Assembly (NCBI RefSeq): GCF_003254565.1
Contig: NZ_QJRI01000178.1
Coordinates: forward strand, 1 to 64,000
Reading direction: 5' to 3'
Source of the DNA: Flavobacterium nitrogenifigens
GTDB taxonomy: Bacteria > Bacteroidota > Bacteroidia > Flavobacteriales > Flavobacteriaceae
DNA length: 64,000 bases
In this document: one piece after another, positions 52,838 through 61,600 of the stretch
Layout of the letters: each line of letters opens with the position of its first letter
Position numbering within the stretch: position 1 is the stretch's first letter
Notes under the pieces: model-generated
What the model was told of the DNA's origin: nothing
Seen by the model: the letters and a program-made list of their open reading frames with translations, nothing else
Databases searched by the model: none
Made by a program: the position numbers and the translations under genes

Positions 52838-53920
52838 ATGAAAAATACTGCGCTTACGCACATACATGAAAGTTTAGGAGCTAAAATGCTTCCTTTTGCT
52901 GGTTATAATATGCCTATCACTTATGAAGGGGTTAATGCTGAACACGAAACGGTTCGTAATGGTGTGGGCGTTTTTGACGTTTCTCACATGGGTGAATTTT
53001 TATTGACAGGTCCAAATGCTTTGGCTTTGATTCAGAAAGTGACTTCAAACGATGCTTCTACTTTGACAATTGGAAGAGCACAATATTCTTGTCTTCCAAA
53101 CAACGAAGGCGGAATTGTTGACGATTTGATTATTTATAAAATGAAAGAGGAAGAGTATTTACTAGTTGTGAATGCTTCTAATATTGAAAAGGATTGGAAC
53201 TGGATCACTTCTCACAATGATTTGGGAGTAGAAATGAAGAATCTTTCTGACGAATATTCTTTATTAGCAATTCAAGGACCAAAAGCTGTTGAAGCTATGC
53301 AGTCGTTAACTTCTGTAGATTTGTCTGCGATTACATATTACCATTTTGAAGTGGCAGATTTTGCAGGTTTTAGCGATGTTATTATTTCTGCTACTGGTTA
53401 TACTGGTTCTGGAGGTTTTGAGATCTATTGCAAAAATGCAGATGCTGGGGCTATCTGGAATAAAGTTTTTGAAGCTGGAGCTGCTTTCGGTATTAAACCA
53501 ATTGGTCTTGCTGCTCGTGATACTTTACGTTTAGAGATGGGATTCTGCCTTTACGGAAATGATATTAACGATACTACTTCTCCGCTTGAAGCTGGTTTAG
53601 GATGGATTACAAAATTTACAAAAGATTTTACTAATTCTGAGGCGCTTAAAAAACAAAAAGAAGCAGGTGTTACAAGAAAATTAATTGCTTTTGAAATGCA
53701 AGAACGCGCAGTGCCAAGACATGATTATGAAATTGTTGATGGTTCTGGAGATGTAATCGGAATTGTAACTTCTGGAACTATGTCTCCTTCTATGAATAAA
53801 GGAATTGGTTTAGGATATGTTACAACTGCAAACAGTGCGGTTGACAGCGATATTTTTATTAGAATCAGAAAAAATGACGTTCCTGCAAAAGTGGTTAAAT
53901 TACCGTTTTACAAGAAATAA
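52838..53920 (+). CDS. gcvT: Aminomethyltransferase (glycine cleavage T protein)
   Basis: GcvT transfers the aminomethyl carbon from GcvH to tetrahydrofolate. The 360-residue protein shows the N-terminal AGYNMPITYEGVNAEHETVRNGVGVFDVSHMGEF, RAQYSCLPNNEGGIVDDLIIYK, LAIQGPKAVEAM and the C-terminal barrel with GTMSPSMNKGIGLGYV. No glycine riboswitch-like pair was noticed upstream. gcvH and gcvP are not in the window. A strong terminator follows. Confidence 0.96.
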   Translation: MKNTALTHIHESLGAKMLPFAGYNMPITYEGVNAEHETVRNGVGVFDVSHMGEFLLTGPNALALIQKVTSNDASTLTIGRAQYSCLPNNEGGIVDDLIIYKMKEEEYLLVVNASNIEKDWNWITSHNDLGVEMKNLSDEYSLLAIQGPKAVEAMQSLTSVDLSAITYYHFEVADFAGFSDVIISATGYTGSGGFEIYCKNADAGAIWNKVFEAGAAFGIKPIGLAARDTLRLEMGFCLYGNDINDTTSPLEAGLGWITKFTKDFTNSEALKKQKEAGVTRKLIAFEMQERAVPRHDYEIVDGSGDVIGIVTSGTMSPSMNKGIGLGYVTTANSAVDSDIFIRIRKNDVPAKVVKLPFYKK

Positions 53921-53940
53921 CTTTTGACTTTATAATGTAA

Positions 53941-53972
53941 AAAATGCGTTACAGTTGTAACGCATTTTTTTT
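53941..53972 (+). terminator. Intrinsic terminator after gcvT
   Basis: AAAATGCGTTACA pairs with TGTAACGCATTTT around GT, followed by Ts. Confidence 0.92.
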
Positions 53973-54119
53973 GCTTTAAAATAAACCAATTCAGGTTAAT
54001 TTATTTGATGCTTATTCGTTTAACGGTTAAATGCTTTTAGTTGTCGATATTTTGCTAAAAATACTACAATTTATAAAAAAATTAATGTAACTTTAATCAT
54101 GAACCATGAATTTCCATTT

Positions 54120-56156
54120 ATGAAAAAAATTTCACTACTCCTTTTTTTGCTGACATCAACTATATCCATTGGTCAGAACAGCGCAGAAACTTGTGAAATA
54201 TTAAACAAAATAAATGCGCTTATTCAAGCAGAACACTTAAGGCCAAAACCAGTTGATGATAGTTTATCTGTATTCGTTTTTGACAACTTAATTAACGAAC
54301 TTGACCCTTCTCGCAATATATTTTTTAAGAGCGAATATGATGAATTGGCTCAGAAATATCGCTACAATCTCGATAACCTAATCCTAAAGAACGATTGCAG
54401 TTTTCTTACTGATATAAAAGCTAAATATGTAAATGGTCTTTTACGCACCAAAAAAGCCTTAGAAAAGATCCAAACAACTCCGATTGATTACACTAAAAAA
54501 GATACAATCCGTTTTTATAAAAAGTCTTTTGCCTTTTATTTGAAAAAAGAAGACATCGAAAAGGTTTGGGTAAAAAAACTGCGTTATCAAATCTTAGATG
54601 ATATTGCAGAAATGAGTGATAATCTGGATTCTGTAAAAACTAATTTCAAATCGATTGAGCAAGCTTCAAAAAATCAAATCGTTTCGAATGAAATATGCCG
54701 TTTTAGCACATTATTAGAAACTAATGCTAAACAAGAAGAAAAGCTCTATAATTTCTTCTGTACATACTTTGATCCTCATACAGCTTATTTTAGTGATGAT
54801 TCTAAAACTAGCTTTGTGGCTTCTTTATCAAAAGAACACCTATCGCTTGGAATGACGGTAAACCTCAACGAGAAAAACGAAATTATTATTGATGAGGTAG
54901 ATCCAAACGGCCCTGCATATCAGACGGGACAAGTAAAAAAAGGCGATCAGATTATTTCTATTTCCAATCAGAAGGAAACGCTTCAGGTTTCATGCGCTTC
55001 ATTAGAGTCTATATCAACTATGATTTTATCTGAAAGCAACAAACATATTACACTTACTTTAAAACGCAATTCGGGTAAAAGTTTTGATGTTTATATTGAG
55101 AAACAAATGATGAAGGATGAAGAAAATTCGGTTTTCAGTTTTATTATTGGCAAAGACAGCAAAATTGGTTATGTAAAAATTCCGAGTTTCTATGCAGATC
55201 TTGACGGTACCAGCAGAAAAGGATGCGCCGACGATGTTGCACGTGAAGTCATAAAACTGCAAAGAGATAGCATAAAAGGTCTTGTTATTGACCTTATTGA
55301 CAATGGTGGCGGTTCTATGGAAGAAGCCATAAAACTGGCTGGAATGTTTGTAGATTACGGTCCGCTTTCTATTGTAATTGATAGCAAAAAAGAAAAATCT
55401 GTAATTAATGATCCTTTTAAAGGTGTTATTTACAGAGGCCCAATTGTGGTTTTAGTAAACAGCAATACAGCTTCGGCAAGCGAGTTTTTCTCTTCTATCA
55501 TGCAAGATTACAATCGTGCGCTTTTGTTAGGAAGCAATACGCTTGGAAAAGCTACCATGCAGACTATTCTTCCGCTCGATGAAGAAAAAAATACAGATTT
55601 TCTAAAAATTACAATCAATAAGTTTTACAGGATTACTGGAAAAAGCCATCAATACATTGGAGTGAAACCAGATGTGTTACTTCCCGAATTTTACGAAGAT
55701 GTTTACCAAAAAGAAAGTGATTTTCCGACAGCCATAAAAAATGACAGTATAGAACCTTTCTTAAAATACAAAACTTATGTCAAGCGAAATCTAATCGATA
55801 AAATTGCTAAAAATAGTTCAGAAAGATTGTCAGACAATTACTTTTTCAACAACATAAAAAAAATCAATCTCAAAATAGATCAGCTTGTAAACACTCCAAA
55901 AGCAGAGATTCCGCTTACGCTAGACGCAGTTTTCAAACAGAAAAAAACAATGAATGCGCTTTGGACAGAGATTAATACTTTTAATGACGAAAACAATCCA
56001 CTTGATGTATATAACTCTAGCGTTAATCAGTTTCTTCTAGGCGCTTACCCAAATGACAAAACGATTAACCAATATCAGATGGATAATCTTAAAACAAATC
56101 CGTACCTCAACGAAGCGGTTAATATCATTAACGAATTTAATGGAGGGGCTAAATAG
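54120..56156 (+). CDS. S41 family carboxy-terminal processing protease
   Basis: This is a Tsp-like serine protease with signal peptide (KKISLLLFLLTSTISIGQ), 678 residues from the ATG at 54120. Counted from an alternative ATG at 54099, the PDZ domain is at about 246-335 (LSLGMTVNLNEKNEIIIDEV) and the catalytic Ser459 in NSNTASASEFF and Lys484 in LGKATMQ keep the 25-residue spacing seen in E. coli Tsp. It cleaves C-terminal tails in the periplasm. I prefer 54120, because the longer start gives a charged prefix before the signal. Confidence 0.92.
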   Translation: MKKISLLLFLLTSTISIGQNSAETCEILNKINALIQAEHLRPKPVDDSLSVFVFDNLINELDPSRNIFFKSEYDELAQKYRYNLDNLILKNDCSFLTDIKAKYVNGLLRTKKALEKIQTTPIDYTKKDTIRFYKKSFAFYLKKEDIEKVWVKKLRYQILDDIAEMSDNLDSVKTNFKSIEQASKNQIVSNEICRFSTLLETNAKQEEKLYNFFCTYFDPHTAYFSDDSKTSFVASLSKEHLSLGMTVNLNEKNEIIIDEVDPNGPAYQTGQVKKGDQIISISNQKETLQVSCASLESISTMILSESNKHITLTLKRNSGKSFDVYIEKQMMKDEENSVFSFIIGKDSKIGYVKIPSFYADLDGTSRKGCADDVAREVIKLQRDSIKGLVIDLIDNGGGSMEEAIKLAGMFVDYGPLSIVIDSKKEKSVINDPFKGVIYRGPIVVLVNSNTASASEFFSSIMQDYNRALLLGSNTLGKATMQTILPLDEEKNTDFLKITINKFYRITGKSHQYIGVKPDVLLPEFYEDVYQKESDFPTAIKNDSIEPFLKYKTYVKRNLIDKIAKNSSERLSDNYFFNNIKKINLKIDQLVNTPKAEIPLTLDAVFKQKKTMNALWTEINTFNDENNPLDVYNSSVNQFLLGAYPNDKTINQYQMDNLKTNPYLNEAVNIINEFNGGAK

Positions 56157-56164
56157 TTTTTTTT

Positions 56165-56200
56165 TAAGATTCTAAGATACTGAGATGCTAAGGTTCTAAG
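56165..56200 (-). repeat. Octamer array after the S41 protease gene
   Basis: In complementary sense, four to five 8-base units (CTTAGAAC, CTTAGCAT, CTCAGTAT, CTTAGAAT) begin nine bases after the protease stop codon. Confidence 0.82.
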
Positions 56201-56318
56201 TTTTTTTCTGCAATGTCTACTTGGATATATATAAGGTTTGCATAGTTTTATTCATTTAGCTTTGCGAGCTTTTTTATTCTATAGCCTAGTTTAAAAATTT
56301 CTTCGCGTGCTTTGCGTT

Positions 56319-56334
56319 CCCGATAGCTATCGGG
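56319..56334. repeat. 16-base palindrome CCCGATAGCTATCGGG, copy 3
   Basis: Identical to the copies at 2325 and 40694. It splits a CTTTGCGCACTTTGCGG-like repeat, leaving TTGCG on both sides, as an insertion with a short target duplication would. Confidence 0.9.
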
Positions 56335-56416
56335 ATTGCGCACTTTGCGGTTAAATTCAACACAAACCAAGTAACTTGAAACCTGAAACTTGAAACAAAA
56401 AAGAACAATTTTGTTT

Positions 56417-56445
56417 TTGTAAAAATTAGGAAAACCGTATTTTTG
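56417..56445 (+). promoter_or_regulatory. Promoter of the yebC-like gene
   Basis: TTG at 56417-56419 and TATTTTTG at 56438-56445 are 18 bases apart, the best -33/-7 pair in the window. It lies 23 bases before the ATG at 56469. Confidence 0.65.
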
Positions 56446-56468
56446 CATCACAAAACTAAAAATTAGAA

Positions 56469-57182
56469 ATGGGAAGAGCGTTCGAATTTAGAAAAGGAAG
56501 AAAAATGAAACGTTGGTCAGCAATGGCCAAAACATTTACCAGAATTGGTAAAGATATCGTAATGGCTGTTAAAGAAGGCGGACCTAACCCAGACGCCAAT
56601 TCTAGATTAAGAGCTGTTATACAAAATGCGAAAGCTGCAAACATGCCGAAAGACAATGTGGAGCGCGCTATTAAAAATGCAAGTAACAAAGATACTGCTA
56701 ACTATAAAGAAATTTTGTTTGAAGGATATGCTCCTCACGGAATTGCTATCTTAATTGAGACTGCTTCTGACAACAATAACAGAACTGTAGCAAACATTCG
56801 CAGTTATTTCAACAAATGCAACGGAACAATGGGAACTCAAGGTTCTGTTGAGTTTATGTTTGACCATACTTGCAACTTCAGAATTGCAAAAGACGGTATT
56901 GATGCTGAGGAATTAGAATTAGAATTAATTGATTTTGGTGCTGAAGAGGTTTTTGAAGATGAAGACGGAATCTTAATCTATGCTCCTTTTGGAAGTTTTG
57001 GTGCTTTGCAGAAAGAATTAGAAAACAGAGGTCTTGAAATCCTTTCTTCTGGTTTTGAGCGTATTCCGCAAATTACTAAAGAATTGACTGAAGCTCAAAT
57101 CGCTGACGTTGAGAAATTGATTGAAAAAATAGAAGAAGATGATGACGTTATGAACGTTTATCATACCATGAAAGAAGAATAG
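56469..57182 (+). CDS. yebC: YebC/PmpR family regulatory protein
   Basis: The 237-residue protein has the family's three domains. The N-terminal GRAFEFRKGRKMKRWSAMAKTFTRIGKDI is the usual start, followed by GGPNPDANSRLRAVIQNAKAANMPKDNVERAIKNA and the acidic LIKRTAS-like core through EEDDDVMNVYHTM. The closest well-studied members are a DNA-binding regulator (PmpR) and a translation factor that helps ribosomes at proline stretches. It ends at an intrinsic terminator. Confidence 0.95.
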   Translation: MGRAFEFRKGRKMKRWSAMAKTFTRIGKDIVMAVKEGGPNPDANSRLRAVIQNAKAANMPKDNVERAIKNASNKDTANYKEILFEGYAPHGIAILIETASDNNNRTVANIRSYFNKCNGTMGTQGSVEFMFDHTCNFRIAKDGIDAEELELELIDFGAEEVFEDEDGILIYAPFGSFGALQKELENRGLEILSSGFERIPQITKELTEAQIADVEKLIEKIEEDDDVMNVYHTMKEE

Positions 57183-57202
57183 TCTTTCTATAAATATATT
57201 TT

Positions 57203-57234
57203 AAAAAGCTCTAGATTTTTCTGGAGCTTTTTTT
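57203..57234 (+). terminator. Intrinsic terminator after yebC
   Basis: AAAAGCTCTAG pairs with CTGGAGCTTTT (one G:T) around ATTTTT, followed by Ts. Confidence 0.88.
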
Positions 57235-57332
57235 ATTTACATTTATAAAATCAGTACAAATGGGAGCATTTTTTCATTGTTTTGTATTAATAATTTTTAA
57301 TTATAAAATTGATTAAAACCAAGCTGTTCACA

Positions 57333-57620
57333 ATGACCAAAATTTCAATTATTAAAAAAATACAATTAAGCGGTCAACGATCGTTTCCTGCTGAAACACC
57401 TGATTTTGAAATACCTTTTAGTTTTTATTGCGGAAACGGAGTAATAAAACATGAAACTATAATTTCATTTAAAAACTCTAGTTTTTTAAATTCATTAATC
57501 GAAACGGGACAAATCACGAATAAGGATCTGGCTCAATTTCATATTACTAAACTAGAAAATTTAGAAGATCCGAATAGAACATTTCTGTACCGATATCAAA
57601 TTTGCAATTTTAAAGATTGA
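57333..57620 (+). CDS. Hypothetical protein
   Basis: From the ATG at 57333 this is a 95-residue protein starting MTKISIIKKIQLSGQ, with no signal peptide, no membrane helix and no motif I recognise. A longer reading starts at TTG 57309. The pattern YCGNGVIKHETIISF suggests a small strand-rich fold. It has no clear operon partner. Confidence 0.5.
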   Translation: MTKISIIKKIQLSGQRSFPAETPDFEIPFSFYCGNGVIKHETIISFKNSSFLNSLIETGQITNKDLAQFHITKLENLEDPNRTFLYRYQICNFKD

Positions 57621-57730
57621 CACAACACTTATCTTTTAATTTTTGATATTGATGAATATCGAGACTATTACAGCTGTTTTATATATGGGGTTTTGCAGAT
57701 AGAAAGCCATTCTTTATAATTGGATTTTAT

Positions 57731-58022
57731 TTACAAATCATTCGAGAAATCATTATTATTGGCGTAATAATAGTTTTTAAAAAATAGAATCAAATCTTCT
57801 GCGTCAAGTGAAGATTTATGTTTGTTTAATGTAGCGCTGATAATATCGCTATCTTCAATTTTTTCGATTTTCCAAACACCATTTTCATTAACCAGTAAAA
57901 GAAAAATCCATTCGTTAAGATATTTAGAACAAAAAGTTATCCTCTCCTTTCCGTCTCGCTTTCTTATCCAAATGAACAAAACCTGTAAACCCAATTATTA
58001 AAAACTTTTTTTTTATCGTCAT
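57731..58022 (-). pseudogene. Small membrane protein with a probable frameshift
   Basis: On the minus strand a start at 58022 reads MTIKKKFLIIG and then stops early. Removing one base in the GGG at 57990-57992 joins it to the next frame, giving a coherent 96-residue protein with a single membrane helix (FLIIGLQVLFIWI), a basic boundary (RKRDGK) and a soluble tail ending at 57731. The total of 292 bases, one more than a multiple of three, supports a single insertion. It could be a real mutation or a sequencing error. Confidence 0.5.
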
Positions 58023-58131
58023 ATTACTTTGCAGATATTCAGGAATTCGCAACTAAAATAAGAAATAGCCAGACCATTATTTGAACTCATTTTAAACTAA
58101 GATTAAATACTTCTAAAGATAAGATTTCGAT

Positions 58132-58139
58132 TATATTTG
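58132..58139 (+). promoter_or_regulatory. -7 box of the small lipoprotein gene
   Basis: TATATTTG is an exact TAnnTTTG match, 29 bases before the ATG at 58169. Confidence 0.55.
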
Positions 58140-58168
58140 CAACACCTCAAATATAATTTAAACTAAAA

Positions 58169-58372
58169 ATGCAAACATCAAAAATCACTCGAATTGCTGT
58201 AGTAGCGTTAGTACTTTTGTTCTTAGTACTTAGCGTGATCAGCTGTAGCACACATGTACACACTCACAGCCACCCTACTTCAGGTAAAAAAATACCACCA
58301 GGACAAGCCAAAAAAATGAATGGAGATCAAAGTGCTAAAGCTTATGCTCCAGGTCAGCAGAAAAAGAGATAA
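58169..58372 (+). CDS. Small lipoprotein with PGQ-KK repeats
   Basis: The 67-residue lipoprotein has a signal ending LSVISC and a His-rich stretch (STHVHTHSHPTS), followed by two related motifs, PPGQAKK and APGQQKK, with KMNGDQSAKAY between. Similar small basic proteins occur in Bacteroidota, sometimes with misleading database names. Its function is unknown. It has its own promoter and terminator, so it is a single-gene unit. Confidence 0.8.
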   Translation: MQTSKITRIAVVALVLLFLVLSVISCSTHVHTHSHPTSGKKIPPGQAKKMNGDQSAKAYAPGQQKKR

Positions 58373-58377
58373 TTTAC

Positions 58378-58411
58378 AAGCCTTCCAAAATCTGGAGGGC
58401 TTTTTTTTATT
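58378..58411 (+). terminator. Intrinsic terminator after the small lipoprotein gene
   Basis: AAGCCTTCCA pairs with TGGAGGGCTT (with G:T pairs) around AAATC, followed by Ts. The remaining gap up to 58644 is AT-rich with no feature I can support. Confidence 0.85.
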
Positions 58412-58644
58412 TTTTTTTCACAAAATGTGGAAACCCGTAATGTTTTGTCTTACAAAAAGTTTATTTTTGGCAAAATTTTAACAATCCATTACGATTTAAC
58501 CCCCAAGTCAGATCTATGAAAAGAACTTTACTTTCTTAAATATTGCTTTAAAAGATTAGAATTTCCCAAAAGTTTATATTCTCAAAACATTCTTTTCTTT
58601 CTGATAGCCTTATCTCAAAAACACATAACCAAACCTACTATAAA

Positions 58645-61600
58645 TTGAAAAAAATTACTTCAAAGTTTCCTTCTTTTGTATTTAGTATAGTTTTATTCTT
58701 AGCAAGTATAAACTGTTTTTCAAGCTCAAACATTGATACTATTTCAAATATTAAAAAGAGCGCTCCAAAACAGTTAATGCTGGATCAGCAAGTTGTAAAA
58801 AGCACATTCAATGGAGCTACGGAAAGCGAATTTACTAGCTCTTTTATAGCAAAAAATTACCCTATAGGTGATCCAACCAATCAATTTCTTGAAAAAGCCA
58901 AAGAGGTTTTCAATGAAATCGAAAAAAACGATAATCTCACTGATTATTTAGAACCTAAAAATCTAACAATGCTACCAATAGGAATTAAAAAAACTATTGG
59001 TGGTATTCAATATTCTTTAGGAATTAGCAATGCCAAATTTACTCCTCAGTATACTGAATTAACGGCTTTTGTAAAAATTGTACTTCCGCAAACAGATTCA
59101 CAAGGAAATAGGAAAGAACTATTTTTTGGAGCCAACAATATCAAACTCTCTCATAAAGGAGGATTGGTGGGCGACACTAATCTTGTTCTACTAGGTGATG
59201 TGCCAATTCAGATGTTTGGCGATAAAACGCTTTTGGTTTTAAAAGGTGGGATGGAAATGGCCACTGGTGTTGTTACAAACAAAACCTATGTGACTATTGA
59301 TTGTAACGGCTTTAAAGAATTAGGTATTGATGCAGAAGTTTTATTTTCAAGAACCATGCTCGAGCCAGTTGATGCAACTTATAACCCTATTGCTGGTGAT
59401 AGTCGTGTAACGGCAAAATTTAAGGCTGTTGTAGGCAACTGGAATGATATATTGATTGATATTAGTTTACCGACTTTTCAATTGACGAAACATCCTGGAT
59501 ATTGTTTCGAACTGAACAAAGCGGTCATTGACATGAGCGATTTGCGAAATTCAACCAATATTGTCTGGCCGAAAGATTATGAAAAGGATTATCTAGTTCC
59601 TGGAAATGAAAAATTATGGCGTGGATTTTATGTTCAATCGCTAAAACTAGTTTTGCCATCACAATTTAAAAAGAAAGGCACAAACGAACGAATTACATTC
59701 CAAGCTACCAATCTGTTAATTGACAGAATGGGAGTTTCTGGCGTTTTTACAGGAGATAATATTTTAAATATTGGAGATGGAGATGCTTCGGGATGGCAGT
59801 TTTCTGTTGATCATATTGAATTAGGCTTTAGAGCCAATTCTCTTGTTTCTGCAGGTTTTAATGGCGGAATTATTTTACCTGTTTCTTCAGGACAATGCGC
59901 ATCAGAAGGAAAGGGAGAACTTGGATATGCTGCTGTTTTTAATGCCATAGATAATGAATATCTTTTAAAGGCAGAGGTGACTAAGGACATCTGTTTTCAA
60001 GTATTTAAAGGAACTGCTAACTTAGAAAAAAACTCTTATGTCGAATTAAAAGTAAAAGAAGGCAAGTTTTTACCAAAAGCCGTTTTATATGGAACAATTT
60101 CGCTTAACGCAAGTAACAGAGTAGAAAATTCTGGTGCTGCAATTAGCAATGAAAAATATGTAACTGTATATGATGACAAAGGGAATGTTATAGTTCCTAC
60201 GAAAAAAGAAACTGTAGCCTTTAAAGGTATCATTTTTCAAAACTTAACTTTACAAACTGTAATTCCGTATATAACTGCTGATTACTTCGGATATAAAAAT
60301 AATCCTGAAAAAGATGCAACAGTTAGTAATTTCCCTGTAACAATTAATGAAATTGCTTTAACAGCAGATGAAAAATCTGCAAGTTTAAAAGTAGATTTGG
60401 CTATTAACTTGATGAAAGATCAATTTAATGGTGCTACCAAATTCTATGTTATTGGAAAATTTTCCCCTGAAGAAGGAATTCAGAAATGGAAATTCGACCG
60501 TCTTAAATTTGAAGAAATCAAGGTTGCAGCAGATCTTGGCGGCGTTAAATTTAAAGGAAGCATTACCATATTAGACAACGACCCTATTTACGGAGATGGC
60601 TTTAAAGGAATGCTGGGCGCCGACTTTACAGGAGGAATTTCTGTTGAAGCCAACGCAATCTTTGGTTCAAAAAGCTTTAGATATTGGTATGTAGATGCAA
60701 TGGTCGACAATCTAAATATTCCTGCTGGCGCAATTACCTTTAAAGGTTTTGGCGGTGGTGCTTACTACAAAATGAAAAAAGATGGTTTTAGTAGTAGCTT
60801 TGTCGCTTCTGGTTCTAACTATGTTCCTGATGAAGATTCAGGACTAGGAGTTAAAGCTATACTTAAATTTGCAGGAACCGCAACGGCTGATGCTTTCTGG
60901 GGTGGCGCTGGATTCGAAATTGCATTCAATACTCATGGAGGTATAAACCGAATCAGTATTTATGGTGAAGGGCACGTAATGCAAACTTTCGAAATACCAG
61001 GAGCATCAGAATTAACAGAAGCCTTAAAAACTGTAACTGAAAACGAATCTTTAATGTCTAAAGTTGCATTAGAAGCATTAAAAACTTCAAATCTTTCTAA
61101 AGCAGCCGAGCAGTTATATCCTACTGATGTTAAAGCGCGAATGGGCATCAATGCTTTTGCCGCAATCGAATACGATTTTAGGTCTAAAACTCTTCATGGA
61201 ACGTTTGACTTATATATAGATACTCCTGGAGGTTTTATTAAAGGCCGAGCTTCTGGTAACAGAGCTGGTTGGGCAGTACTACATTTTGCACCAGACAAAT
61301 GGTATATTAGAATGGGTACCCCAACAGATCGTTTAGGAATAAAACTGGCCATTGGATCTTTTGAAGTTGAAGCTGGAGGTTACTTTATGATTGGAGATGA
61401 TATTCCTGCAAGCCCTCCTCCACCATCTATTGTTGCGCAAATTCTAGGCGTTAGCGCAGAATCTCTCGATTATATGAGAGATGAAAATAGTGTCGCTTCT
61501 GGTAAAGGTTTTGCTTTTGGATCTGACTTTAGTTTAAAAACAGGAGATCTAACTTTTCTTGTATTTTATGCCAACTTCCAATGCGGATTTGGATTTGACA

